A stretch of DNA of 64,000 bases from Blakeslea trispora (lineage: Eukaryota > Mucoromycota > Mucoromycetes > Mucorales > Choanephoraceae). Below the pieces are notes generated by a model. That model saw only the letters and a list, made by a program, of their open reading frames with translations, was not told the DNA's origin and made no database searches. Positions 27,401 through 39,512 of this stretch are shown here, piece after piece. The position numbers were made by a program, and so were the translations under genes. Numbering within the stretch: the stretch's first letter is position 1; each line of letters opens with the position of its first letter. Location of the stretch: positions 75,001-139,000 of the forward strand of contig JAIWNE010000077.1 of assembly GCA_025331445.1 (NCBI GenBank). Reading direction: 5' to 3'.

Positions 27401-30400
27401 TCTTGCTTTCTCTAGAAATTAAAGTAGATAACATTATGGACTGCATTAATAACAGCAAACCATTGCTGCATTATTGGGTAGTATGGGAGTCTGCAAGATA
27501 TTGTATTTTATCTCGTCTAAGGACTCCCTTTGGTGGACCACAGCAGGTAAAAAAAAAAAAAAAAAAAGGACAAAACTAAGCAAAAAACGCACCATACCGT
27601 GACTAATAGTATTTACCTTGGACAGACATTTGCTGCTTTTGAGCGCATGCTCCAATCACTCGTATCTACTGTTGATTCAAACAAAAAGTAAGTGATTATG
27701 AGTTGTTTGCTTTGCAAATGTATCAATTACTTTTTAACAAAAAAAAAAAAAACAGATCCAAAGAAAGTGTTGAATCACTCCGTTGTCTCTTGTTATTAAT
27801 AGATCGACTTGAGCTTCAAATATCTAATGCTATCGATGGCTGTGCAACAGGAACTTTACCTGCTGTTCCTCGTCCAAGTTTAGTCTTCTTTAGAACTAAC
27901 AAAAAGACATGTCATGACTATTTTTCACGTATTCGACCCAACATTATTGTTGGTGCCAAAATCATCGACAACAAGCATATCCTAATCTATCATACACAAC
28001 AGGTACCCTTCCTCTTATTCATTTATTCAGATACTTGTATCTGACTGACCCCATATGCTCATCTAGTTCTTGAAAGAAATGGAATCGAACATACCTAATT
28101 TCGAGAATATCTTGACTTGGTACAAGGAAGTCAACAAATATATGCGTGATTTAGGTAAGGTGGTGGTATATTGTGGAACAAAATTGAAAGTATGATTGAT
28201 TCTAATTCCGAAATAGTTGAAGTGTGTATACAAGAAAGATATATGGACTTGATTTATGGATTGCAGTCATGGTATAGACGATTGATAAGAAAAGTTAATC
28301 AGGCAATCCCTGGGTTTGCAGAGACATGGTATTTTGAAGGACTTGTCGGACCTATCAAAAAGGAAAGCGAAGATGAATCTACTAAAGCAACAACAACATG
28401 GTTTCAAGTGGCAGCTCTGTTTGCTTCTGTATGTTAAAAGAGGAATGAAAAAAAAAATGACAAAGAAAGGATGATGAACTAATACTAGATCTCTAGGGTC
28501 GTGATGAGATGGCTATCAAATCACTTGCCGCATTGAAATCCGTCACTCCAATGGATGATTTTGGTATTCTGAGTATGCTAACCCAATATGCGATCCAATT
28601 CTACACTTGCCTTGAAGATTATGACGCGTTGCAACGCATCATTGACTCGGGATATACTGTGATTGATGATTTTATTTGCGACAGTTTACGTTCATTTGAT
28701 TATCAAAATAATGCATCGCGTCAACCTATCGTGCCAGCAGCTGAGCTTGATGGGTTTCTCAAGACAGCACCTTTGGCTTCTTGTTTACAATTAGCACACC
28801 TTGATCAGTTTAGATCCATGATTGCGGAAGAAGCTAGTATGGACAGTTATTTATCTGAACGCATTTTACAAACACTCAAGGAAAATGTGTCCACCAACAT
28901 TCCCAGCTTGCTTGAACTTGAGCTACTTGAAACCAACTGGTACGATTTGATGGCCAGCGCAAAGAGCTGGCTTGACTTGAATACAAAAGAAAATCGCCAC
29001 ACCTATGTGCCCTTGAACACCAAGTTATGGGCCAGACTCTCTGCACATTTTGAGTACATGTGTGGTCCGTTCTCGATGGATGACGAGGCTTCTTCTCTCC
29101 TTAGCTCTATCCAACTTCACTCTGCAAAAATAGCTCGACGCCAAGGCAATATACAGCTGGCTCAGACACTGACCAATAAGGCCATTAGACACCCCAAAAC
29201 AAAATACTTGGCATTTTACGAGCAAACCAAGACCTCGTTCTTACAGTCGCGCTATGCAGATGCCATGAGGACAGCAAGTGATATTCTGGTTCAGTTGAAC
29301 GAGGTCAAGGGCTCAGAAGAACTCAAAAGTAAAACCTACTTGAAGATAGCGCGGTATTTGAAGAACTGTCCTGACGATGAAGTCGATGGCTTGGTCAGTC
29401 AACTAGACTCAAAGATCATCAAGATGGGGTCCAATGAGCTTCATTCTTCGGTTGAATTATGCATCAATGATGCTTTAGAAAAATCTATCGAAAACAATAC
29501 TGGAGATGGAAGGCCATGGTTTGAATATGCTACCCATTTTTACAAACAAGGTTGGCGCATTTTAGATGAACTCTTGAAACCAGACTCTACCATGTCCATA
29601 GTTACTTGGGCAAGCAATAAGTTGCATGATGCTCTATCTAGTTCAGACAATGAGGTTGTAGACTTGAAGGCAAGTATAGCACAAAAGGAGAAAGAAAGAA
29701 AAGGTTACTGAGAAGGCTTTTTTTTTTTGATATTAGAGCTTGTTTAATTTGTTTTTAAAATACTCGCCTCTGCTAACGAATGAAAGCTCATCATCCTTTG
29801 AAGCATTCGCATCTGAATTGAAGCAAGCTGTTCCAAGCTTAGATTCGTCGAAAGAAGATACGGTGATGAACATATTCAAAACCTTACAAACGACTATTGT
29901 TGATAAGTTTCGCTCTTCAGCAGAGGCTTATTTTCGCTACCTATCACTTGATGTTCATACTCAAAAAGTAAGCATTTGTTTGCCTGTTTGAAGAGCTGTT
30001 TGATTTATTCTTCTTTTCTAATAGCATGAAGAGCAGTCTCAAGTCAGCTCAACTTCTATGGTAGTAACAGCAACACTGCGTCTTTTGCGTATCCTCACAA
30101 AATATGGAGACTCGTTGCAAACGTTATTTAATCATCATGTAGAGGACGTATGTGTCAGCCTTTGGAAGCCCATCATTCCTCAGCTATTTGCACAGCTCAA
30201 CCATCCTAATGATTTTGTTCGACTTGTGATCAGTACAATTATTCGTCGTATCTGTGATGAGTATCCTAGAGAGATAATTTATGATGTTATTGTCAATTCT
30301 ACCTCAACGAAAACAAATCATAACACAAAACAGAACTTGAACAACATTGCCAACTGCATGATGGATCGAAATGAGTTATTGTGGATCTCTACAAGTCGTA

Positions 30401-33153
30401 TGGTTGAAGAGTTAGAGAAAATTACTGTTTTATGGGAAGAAAGTTGGTTGAATAGGATCGCTTCTTTACAACAAGATGTCATGCAGCAATTTTCAAAACT
30501 AGACCAAGAGGCTGAGCGCCTTTCAAAGAAAGACGATAGAGTACAGCAGGAAAAGAGCTTCATGGAAATATACGAAAGCTTAATGAAGTTTGTTGTTGGC
30601 GCTATTGATAAATTGTATACAGACACCATGAAACAAAACAATGATCTTTTGACGCCTCATGAAATACGATTCCAACAAACATATGGTGCACAGCTTACTC
30701 AGGCATACCAATTGCTTCAGAAGCCCAGTTGCATGAAAGATTACCGTCACGGATGGGAGTGTTTTCAAAAGGTAAGCACAAAAGCAAAGAACCCGGTTCA
30801 TGTGCTTGAAATCATCTTGCTAGTACTTATCAGATTCTCAAATCACTTTTATCAGCTTCATAGACGATTAATGGCCGAAACTCACAAGTTTCGTATACTT
30901 GAACTTGAAGAGGTGTCGCCATATTTATTCAACATGAAGAATACACCTATTGGCATCCCTGGCCACAAGGAGTCAAACACTACATGCTTCATTGACTCTT
31001 TTGGTTCAAGTGTCATCATCTTACCTACCAAGACTAAACCAAAAAAGCTTGATTTAACAGGCACAAATGGAGAGAAGTATCCTTATTTATTCAAAGGCCT
31101 TGAAGATCTTCACCTGGACGAGCGTATCATGCAATTACTGACCACAACCAATGGTCTACTCAAAGAAAATGGAGCCACTGCGCTTCGAGGCATGTGTGCA
31201 AGAACTTATGCTGTTATACCCTTGAGTGATCACTCCGGAATGATCCAATGGGTCAACGAAGCAACCCCTCTTTTTGCTCTTTTTAAAAGATGGCAAAAGA
31301 GAGAATCGGCAGCTCATATGCTATTGGTGGGCGAGAACAACAAGCCTAACGAAGCTTATATACAAAACCTAATGCAGCGACCTACTGAAAACTTTACTAC
31401 CAAAGTAGCATCTGCCTTAAAGGCAGCAGGATTGCGTGTCACTGCTAATAGACGATACTGGCCCAAAGACATACTGAGAAAAGTTTTCTTGGACCTTGTT
31501 AAGGAAACTCCTGGAGATCTTCTCGAAAAGGAGCTGTATTACACAAGTTCAAGTGCTACTGAGTGGTACAAAAAGACGACTTCATTTGCTCACTCCTTGG
31601 CCGTGACGTCTATGGTTGGCTATATCATAGGTCTCGGTGATCGACATTTGGATAACATGATGATTGATTTCCGATCAGGCGAAGTCATTCATATTGATTA
31701 CAATGTGTGTTTTGAGAAGGGTAAGCGATTGCGTGTACCCGAACTTGTACCCTATCGTCTGACTCAAAATCTGCATGGCGCTCTTGGTATCACTGGTATG
31801 GATGGACAATTCAAGGCGGCTGCTGAAGAAACATTGCGAGTGCTCAGGAAAAATAAAGAGGTCTTGGTTACTCTTTTAGACGCTTTTGTTTACGATCCTT
31901 TAGTTGATTGGGAGAATGGTACAGTGGAAGCTGGATATCGTCAAATGATGGAGCTGCAAGCAAACTTGAGTCTTGTTGCCACCCGTATATCTGAAAAGCA
32001 GGCAGAGCAAGAGGAGGAGCGCAAGGTTATTTTAAGTCAACTTGAAAATCTAAAACAAAATTTACACCAATGGCACGAGTCTATATTAATAGAGACAGAT
32101 GCATTGGATAGTGAAGATGAAGAGCAGCCGGTTGACCAAGAAATTTCTACTGCTGAAGAGGATGTCTATATGGTAGTATTTTATAGTAGACGAAAAAAAA
32201 AGGAGCAGATAACTCATTCTTAAACGTATAGGGTCGATTGCCAATGTATGTACTGCGTGAAGTGCAAGGTCATCTCTTTGGTGTAGCTGCACTTGTAAGC
32301 AATTCAAGGTCTTCTATCGAAGGCATTTCACCTTTGCTTGAATCTATTATCATCATTGAAACAGATGCCGATAGTGAGCTACGCTCTGCTCAAAGTAATG
32401 CTAAGGTATAGTTTTGTTTTATAGGCACCGAAATGAGCAATGCCTCAACTCTTTTTTTTTTTTTTGAGCACAGATTGCACTCGATTCACTTGCTATCATT
32501 GATACCGAATTAAAGAAGCTAGATGCGCAGTTAGAAGAGAAATCCAATTACGAATCGAAATGGAGCTATCATCAACTAGTAAGTTCAAGCAAGTTCAGAA
32601 CACTATAAAGTATACACTAAACTCTGTAAACACATACATCTAGCTAGAGTATATCGAAATAATTACTAAATCTATTCAAGAGTATTTTGGGGCCTTAAAA
32701 ACCTTGGAGGAATTTGGACCTGATAATAACAAATCGACTGCCACAACTGAAGAAGTGAAGCGGTCAGAAGACGATATTAACGAGGAATCCCAAGAACGCG
32801 TCAATCCTAATCAAAACGCCTCTCAAGGACCCCGTAAGTTTCTTTTTTTTGCTATGTGTATACAGGCTTCTAACACAAATATTAACTATGTATTTCATTT
32901 TCTTAAAAGATGTTCATCGGATATCCCCGAATACGCATGTCACTAGAATAATGAAAAGAATTCGTCACAAGCTTGAGGGTGTTGATTTTGGTGTACAACA
33001 TAAAATGACAGTCAACGAACAGGTAAAAAGAGAAATACGTTAAATAAGCTTTTATGATTAACATGTACATTTTAGGTTGCAAGATCTATTGAACAAGCTA
33101 CTTCTGTAGACAATCTTTGTATGATGTATGAAGGCTGGACTAGTTGGGTATAA
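24416..33153 (+). CDS. SMG1: SMG1 phosphatidylinositol-3-kinase-related kinase (nonsense-mediated decay)
   Basis: 21 exons: 24416-24569, 24663-25075, 25146-25567, 25621-25778, 25850-26483, 26553-26776, 26833-26947, 27014-27357, 27416-27546, 27626-27687, 27756-28002, 28067-28154, 28217-28428, 28497-29669, 29737-29967, 30025-32172, 32232-32405, 32474-32578, 32644-32833, 32910-33022, 33076-33153; 2471 aa. N-terminal Asn/Arg-rich leader, then NDSRVIQLLRRIFSDED as in SMG1, long HEAT/FAT repeats (RLRTPFGGPQQTF), kinase domain around 1840-2170 with GLEDLHLDERIMQ, MVGYIIGLGDRHLDN (about 2072) and HIDYNVCFEKGKRLRVPE, and a C-terminal FATC ending YEGWTSWV. SMG1 phosphorylates UPF1 in nonsense-mediated decay. 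Shorter than human SMG1 (about 3660), mainly in the C-terminal insertion. Introns 2 and 14 use GC-AG. Absent from S. cerevisiae. Confidence 0.95.
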
Positions 33154-33372
33154 CAATCATTGGTGGAGGACAAAAAAAAAGAAGAAGATTAGATTGCAAC
33201 AAGGACAACAACTTGATTCGTTTCAATGGGTGATAGTTGTCCTGAAGACAAATTTTTTTAAAAGAAATAGAGAAGGAACGGTTGATTATGATCTATCTAG
33301 TTTTTCTTCAAAAAGAACAATCACTACTCTTTATGGAAGAATAAAAGTAATACTCTAAACTTCTTGGTCTAT

Positions 33373-34915
33373 CTAACAAAGCTCTACATAGTTGGCAGGG
33401 AACTGATGAGGATAAAAAAAAATAAGTCATTTTGTTATTGTTATTGCAGTACAAACTAAAACTTACAGAGCCATTCTGACCATTCACGCTTCCTGACCAC
33501 CAATCCTGTTGGCTATCTGTTGATTCTAATACGGTGATAATATCGCCTGCATTGAAACTTAAATCGCCTTTCTCTTGACCAACAAAATCATAGATCGCTT
33601 TTGCCCTTATTGCTTTTCGAGTAGGTGGAGGCGGTGGCACCGCACGAGAAACGATTGTAGTGTCATTAGAGGCATGTGGCTGTGGTTGGTAGGATGTTGG
33701 AGCTGCAGGTTGATGATGAGAGTAGACTGGTGGGGGAGGTTTGCCTGAATGGTTTATGGGTGGAAGACGTAATGTACCTGGACGAGATATGCTTGTACTT
33801 TTGTATTGGTTCAAAGTGCTTTCCTTCTCAATAGTACGTTGATAGTTGCTGTTACCCAGTGTATGAAATTTAGCATTCAATGCTCGATATAATGAATCTG
33901 CCTCTCTTGGAGGAGGTACTGAGCCATTCAGTAGTTCCTTTGCTGTAACTCTCTCACCATACAATTTTTCGTTAGCATCGTTTCGTGTGATAATAACAGA
34001 TCCTTCTAAAGACACGCCCGCAAATAATCCACGAGTTTTGTTGTATGAATAAACAGCTGATACATGCTTAAAGGTGGCTGAGCCTGAAGCTTCAGCGTTG
34101 CGTCCAATAGGTCCGGCAGCAACTAAAGAAAGAAAGAGAGAAAGAAAAAAAAATCAGTGGATGGCTAACTTACCGATTCAAACATGAATGTTGATTTACT
34201 TTACTTGAGATGTTTCCACCTAGTGTAACATTGCCAAAGTGACTGAATGTTTTGACAGCTTCTTTGGTGTTGAGTACCAAAACAAAATCAGTCAACTCAG
34301 CTCCTATTGATGTTGTTAGACTTGCTTCAAAATTCATCCTCTCCAAATAACCAAACATACCGATCTGCCCGCCAGCTCCCATACCACCAATAACAATAGC
34401 AGATGGAGCAGACCAAGCTGTATGATATTCAAAAAGAGCAAAGTCAAATTCATGCCATCAGTTTGTTGTATAGCTTTGCTTACATCCATCAGGTAATCTA
34501 AGATAAACTCTCTACAATTAATCTATAAGCTCAATCTCTGTTCTTATTTCTATTGCTTATATACCTTGCAACAACAAGGCCACTGCCTGCTCTTCCAGAA
34601 AATAAAAACCCTGCTTTAAGTACTGTAAAGATAGCCAGACCCTGTGCTTTCTCTAAGATTGAAGGAGGAATAACAATATCTAATCCTTGCCCAGGATCTT
34701 TTTTTTTTGTCAATCAACTTTTCAAATGGTAACTAGAGATTGTAATAAGATACAGACCAATGAAGGAATTCAAGATTTTTGTTGCTTTTTTACATTCGCC
34801 TATTGACATAATATATAGAAATTAAGGCATGGCTGTTGCTTAGTCTGCTGGAACAATTCATCCTACCTTTCAGGCTGGTGGGTAAAGGTGAATTGAGCGA
34901 AATGTTAAATTTCAT
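33373..34915 (-). CDS. SYLF + SH3 protein, YSC84/SH3YL1 family
   Basis: Eight exons: 34867-34915, 34758-34799, 34565-34697, 34484-34497, 34361-34417, 34205-34303, 33467-34122, 33373-33402; 359 aa. SYLF (DUF500) domain in the first ~215 residues: ECKKATKILNSFI, GLAIFTVLKAGFLFSGRAG, LPDGSWSAPSAIVIGG, LTDFVLVLN, AAGPIGRNAEA, GLFAGVSLEGS. A Pro-rich linker follows, then a C-terminal SH3 domain (RAKAIYDFVGQEKGDLSF ... DWWSG ... FPANYVEL). These proteins bind phosphoinositides and actin/Las17 at endocytic patches. A 14-nt micro-exon (34484-34497) supplies LPDG, and a 57-nt intron (34304-34360) has no stop in frame. One donor is GTCTGT (34757), which is weak. Convergent with SMG1, 219 bp apart. Confidence 0.9.
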
Positions 34916-35562
34916 CAAGTGAGTAGGTAAAATAGGATGAAAAGCAGAGCAAAGATAAATTTGAAAAGTTTTTTTTTTTATACTGGCCATCAATCCTTTT
35001 ATTTTTCTTCCTCGATTGTATCACCTTCACGAGGTTGCCCTGAGCTCCGAAATTTAAAAAATTAGATATGTCAGTGGATCGATCAAGTCTAAGCTTAAAC
35101 TTGTCAGTTTTGCTCAAGTAAGAAAAGGAAAGCCGAGTTGACATAGGCCTGAGCACCGAGAAGATTCAAGAGAAAGAGTGCGATTGAAAACATGTTGGTG
35201 CTATGTTTTTTTTTTCTATTCAACCTTTTTGACAAATAGCAAGCACACCTAAACAGCATTGAACAGCTTTCTCATTTCATTGGAGCTCTTGTTTTTGCTA
35301 AATATAGTCATTCTAAAATACTATGCTGCTTGAGTTAAGTGTCATTTCTACTTATACTTCAATCTTGACTCTTATAAAGTTCCACATATATATTTTATTT
35401 ATATCATCACATAAGAGACGCCCATAAGAACGTCGATAAAGATAGGAACATTCTAATAATTTTTGTCAAAAAGGATTTTGACACATAAAACTCTAAAAGA
35501 AACAAAAGCAATTGTATGCTATACAAGTCTTTTATATATGTATATATATATCTGATGCTTCA
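34916..35562. other. Intergenic region
   Basis: Between the YSC84-like start and the HBS1 stop, both minus strand. AT-rich with (TA)n near 35535-35552. A small ORF at 34905-35156 overlaps the promoter and shows no features. Confidence 0.55.
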
Positions 35563-38500
35563 TTACGAGCCAAATGACAAGATCTATTGGTAGAAAACAC
35601 AAGTAAGAAACATTGATCAAATCAACAAGTAAAGTTATTTTTTTTTACCTTGTTTACTACACCAGCAGCTACAGTTTCTCCATCCTTACGAAGCATAATG
35701 CGTCCCAATTGCTTATTGTCCTTAAATGTTTCTAAGGGAATAGGATGCTGTGATAGCTTGATATGTACCTTTGCTGTCATGCCTTTCGAAAGAATACGAG
35801 GGTTCTTCTTTACTACTTCACCTGTTGACTTATCCAAGATCTCTACCAACTTCACAATTGAAGCAGGCTCATCCAAACTACCATGATGAAGCACTACCGG
35901 ATAACCAGGTGTAATTGGAATTCGAATATCAAATACAACAATCTGTGCTTCAAAAGTAGATGTGATAGGGACAGGATTAGATGCTGAACACAACAAACAA
36001 CCTTGGCTAATATATACATGTAGGGCATTAATTCACATCCTTCAATCTATAGTTTTTTTGTTGTAAACTACCTGAGATTGATTATATCCAAGTTGACTAG
36101 AGTCATTAACACAGAGTCGCCTGCAGCTGCCCAATTAGCAACTTCTTCATTCACTTGCATAGCTAAAGAAGTAAAGGTATCAGTGATACGGATTCTCTCT
36201 TCTTCTTCTTCTTCTTGTCACTTACTCTTAACATAACCAAGCTCATTTCCTGGAACAATCATGACTTGCTCACCTACTTGAACATGACCTGATTCAATGT
36301 TACCAGCTACAGACACACCACCACTGCTACCAATACCACCCTTAAAGAAATCAGTAACACGCATTCTCAAAGGACGATCGAGCAATCGAGTAGGGCTATC
36401 GAATTTATCGATTTGTTCCATTAAAGATGGCCCATCTTTGTACCAACTCAAAAGAGCAGATTCCTTGCTCTTCTTCACCAAGTTCTCACCTGTCAAGCCA
36501 GAGACAGGAATAAAGGACACATTCGTCTTTTTGAAACCAACTTGCGTCAGATAAGTTCCCAGCTTTTGCTTGATTTCTTCATAACGTGCCTCAGACCATT
36601 CAGCCATATCCAGTTTGTTGATAGCGACAATCAATTGTTGCACACCCAAACTTCTTGCCAAAACAGCATGTTCCTTTGTCTGTCCACCAGCATCAAAACC
36701 AGACTCAAAGGCATTAGTGGAGGCGTCTACGACTAAAATAGCAGCATCTGCTTGTGCTGTACCAGAAATCATGTTGGGAATAAAGTCACGATGACCAGGA
36801 GCATCCAGCAAAGTAAAAGCACGATGCTCTGTTTCAAAATAGTTTGTAGCAATATCCATTGTCACACCACGCTCACGTTCCTCGCCAGTTTCATCCAATA
36901 CCCAAGCAAACGCAAATGAGCCTTTACCTATCTTTTGTGAATCGCGTTCAAATTTACGCATGGTGCGTTCGTTGACTTGGCCCAAGTCGTACAAAAAGTG
37001 TCCCATTAAGGTGGATTTACCAGCGTCCACATGTCCAATAACAACCAAGTTTAGTTTGGGTTTCTCTCCAGTTCGCTTCTCAAATTCTTCCACTACATTT
37101 AGACGTTTTGATGCAGGAATCTTGGCTAAGGGCTCTTTGTGAGCAGCAGGTGTTGTTAATCCCATAGCGTCCATTTCGCTGGTAATCTCTTGTGTCGCTT
37201 CATCGTCAGTTAAGAATTCAACTTGATCATCTTGCTTAGGAGCTGGTGGTTTGACTTGAGGTACTTTTTTCTTTTCAGGAACTGCTTTCTTTTTTCAGCA
37301 GCGACAGCAGCTAATAAGTATTGAATTAGTTTAGCATATATCAAATGAAGAGGGGGGTTTGAATAAAAGGAAAAAAAAAAAGAGGAAGAAAAAAAAAATA
37401 GAAAGAAAGAAAGAGAAATTTATGTCTTTTTGTTGTTGCCACTGCGTTGACTTTGTGCCGATAAAACGATATCATCAGGACTTGGTTTATCAAATGAGAA
37501 AGGCTGGATTTGTGTGGATTTGATAGTTGCTTGTTGAAAGATGATTTTTGGGTCAAACAAGGTTTTCTGTTGAGGTTCAAACAGAAATTGAGCTGCAGCT
37601 GAAGGCGGGGCGCACAATGGATTCTCCTCCTCTTCTTCCACCTGCTCTTTAGGCTCGGGCGCAACTGTCAAAGGCGCAGTCATTGGTTTCTTTTCGGCTA
37701 AACCAGACAAAGAAGTGAATGTGGTTGTTTTTTTAGTTGGAGATGCAGGCGAAGGTAAAGACTGTTTCGAAGCAATAGCTGCCAAAGAGCTTGGTTTGCT
37801 TTGTCGAGAAGCTAAATGACTAAGGTTGGATGATACACCAGTATTAGGTGATGATTTTTGAGCGAGTGATACTAATGAGGGTGACGAGGTAGTAGTCTTA
37901 TTGCGCTGTGCCAAGCTTTGAAGCGAAGACATTGGCTTTTTTGACGCGCTCAAAGAGGCTAATGAGGCAAGCGAAGTATCGCCAGTGGCAGGTTTTTGAA
38001 GTTTTTGTTTCAGCTGAGATAAACTGCTGGTGTTTGTAGACGCTTGTCGTGTGCTGGATAAGCTCGATAACGAGGGAGTTGTCTTTTGATTGTTGGACAT
38101 GTTGGCTAGACAATTATAGGTAAATACAGGCTTGTCTTGTTTTCTTTTGGTCTTCTTTCTTACCTTGATAAATATAAAAAAAAAAAGAAAAGAGAGGCAA
38201 AATTGTTGTGGAGTACGAATTTGTTTCTTTCTTTTTTTTTTTTTTTCTTCCTTTCCTTTTTTGAAATGTTAAATTAAATATTACCTTTCTTTGCCTCTTT
38301 CTTCTCTTGTACAGCTATTTTCTCTAATGAAGTAAAGGTTAGAAGCTATCTCATTCGATTCTCAAGTGAGTATTACCTAATGCCCAATCTACAGTTTGTT
38401 CTTGGTCAAAATAAAAGTTCCACAGTGCTTCTTTGATTTCTCTAGCTGTCAAAAAGGTATCGTAACCTATAACACCATATACATAATCCAGGCCGTCGTC

Positions 38501-38761
38501 TAATCTATCCAAGTCTTCGTTGGATAACTGTTCTTCGTCAACTAGTTTTTCGAGTAAAAACTTGAGTGAGCAATGGAGATCGTCTCTGTTGCTTTAGTGA
38601 TCTTACATTCATTTTCGTCATATTCACTGTTGTATTCGTCTTCTTCCAAGACGTCTGTTCGTATTGAATGAGTGACATGAAAGCAGAAAAAAAAGAAGAT
38701 AACTATCAGCAGTATACTTACCGTCAATATCTAAGTTTCTTACAGCTCTATGGCGTGACAT
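35563..38761 (-). CDS. HBS1: HBS1 translational GTPase (ribosome rescue), with a one-base frame problem
   Basis: Exons for the GTPase form: 38722-38761, 38607-38654, 38377-38541, 38285-38323, about 36226-37310, 36072-36162, 35649-36006, 35563-35583; ~606 aa. N-terminal HBS1 domain starts MSRHRAVRNLDIDD, with EEDEYNSEYDENE; GTPase motifs GHVDAGKSTLMG, DETGEERERGVTMD, LLDAPGHRDF and NKLD; then EF-Tu-like domains II/III (VANWAAAGDSV, RIPITPGYPVVLHH, AAGVVNK). With DOM34/Pelota it recovers stalled ribosomes. The natural acceptor (exon start 37310) gives AAVAAEK then breaks frame at a run of six T (plus strand 37290-37295); one more T would restore EKKKAVPEKKK. A weaker acceptor giving exon start 37284 closes the frame as the sequence stands. 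Confidence 0.9.
37420..38761 (-). CDS. SKI7-type alternative product of the HBS1 gene
   Basis: Shares the first four exons with HBS1 (38722-38761, 38607-38654, 38377-38541, 38285-38323), then uses exon 37420-38105, which ends in its own TAA; 325 aa. The exon starts in the same phase as the GTPase exon, has a good acceptor (TGTCTAG) and no strong donor before its stop, so it behaves like an alternative terminal exon. It encodes a Ser/Leu-rich low-complexity stretch with repeated SLSSLASLA-type units and ends with PFSFDKPSPDDIVLSAQ. In animals, plants and some fungi HBS1 and SKI7 are made from one gene by alternative splicing, SKI7 linking the exosome to the SKI complex. A weak donor at 37442 (CGCA|GTGGCA) could instead join this exon to the GTPase exon. 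Function is inferred. Confidence 0.65.
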
Positions 38762-39512
38762 AATGATAATCAAATTGAGTAAATAAAAAAAAAAAAAAAA
38801 AAAAAAGACGAAAAAAGAAAACACAAAGTAAATTGACTTTAAAACCTGAAAAATGCTGCGAAACTTTTTCAAGACATTTTAACAAAGCTTCAAAGTAATT
38901 CGAATATTTAGAAATTGAAAGTGAGTAGTTACCTGGCTTTCTTCTTTCTTTCTTTCTTTTTGGATGAATATCTGTTATAAGTTTCCAACCTTAAAGAATT
39001 TTGCACCAAAAATGTGTGGAAACAAGTCTGTCTCGCATACTTGTAAGGATAAACTGATTGTGGTATATCTCAATAGAAAGAAAGAAAAAAAAAAAAGAGT
39101 CAATTAGTTTCTGTGGCTCTAGTCCCGAGAAGCATGTTGGGGGGTCTTCTGTGTTTTGCTTGAAATTGCAAGCTTGTTACCTCTCTATCACAGTCATAAC
39201 AAATACGTAATGTATCTCTCTTTAGTACGAATTGGCCTTAACGGGTTTAATATGGAATTTAGTGCATGATCCGTATCTAGATGGGTCTGATTTGAGCAAA
39301 ATTATCCATTTCCTAGCTTCTCTGCAAGACAATCGTACTCGTGGGTATGGCACTTGAAACTATCAAAACATAAATGGTGTCTCCCATCACCTCTAAAATC
39401 CTTCTTCTTCTTCTTGTTTCAATATGAACAAGATATGAGTGATATGAGATAGACCATTGTTCATTTTTTATTTAACTTTTGGAAGGGCTTTACAAATGGA
39501 TGAAACTATACT
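38762..39512. other. Intergenic region
   Basis: Upstream of HBS1 and downstream of the next minus-strand gene. Poly-A run at 38788-38805 and (CTT/CTTT)n patches. No gene recognised. Confidence 0.55.

Noticed and set aside
29670..29736. Sequencing error instead of GC-AG introns
   Set aside because: Four independent cases share the strong AG|GCAAG context, which is the known GC-donor consensus, so errors at all four are unlikely.
38542..38606. Short (46-nt) intron ending at CTCAAG in HBS1 exon 2-3
   Set aside because: It breaks the frame; the later AACTAG acceptor (exon start 38541) closes it and gives a normal length.
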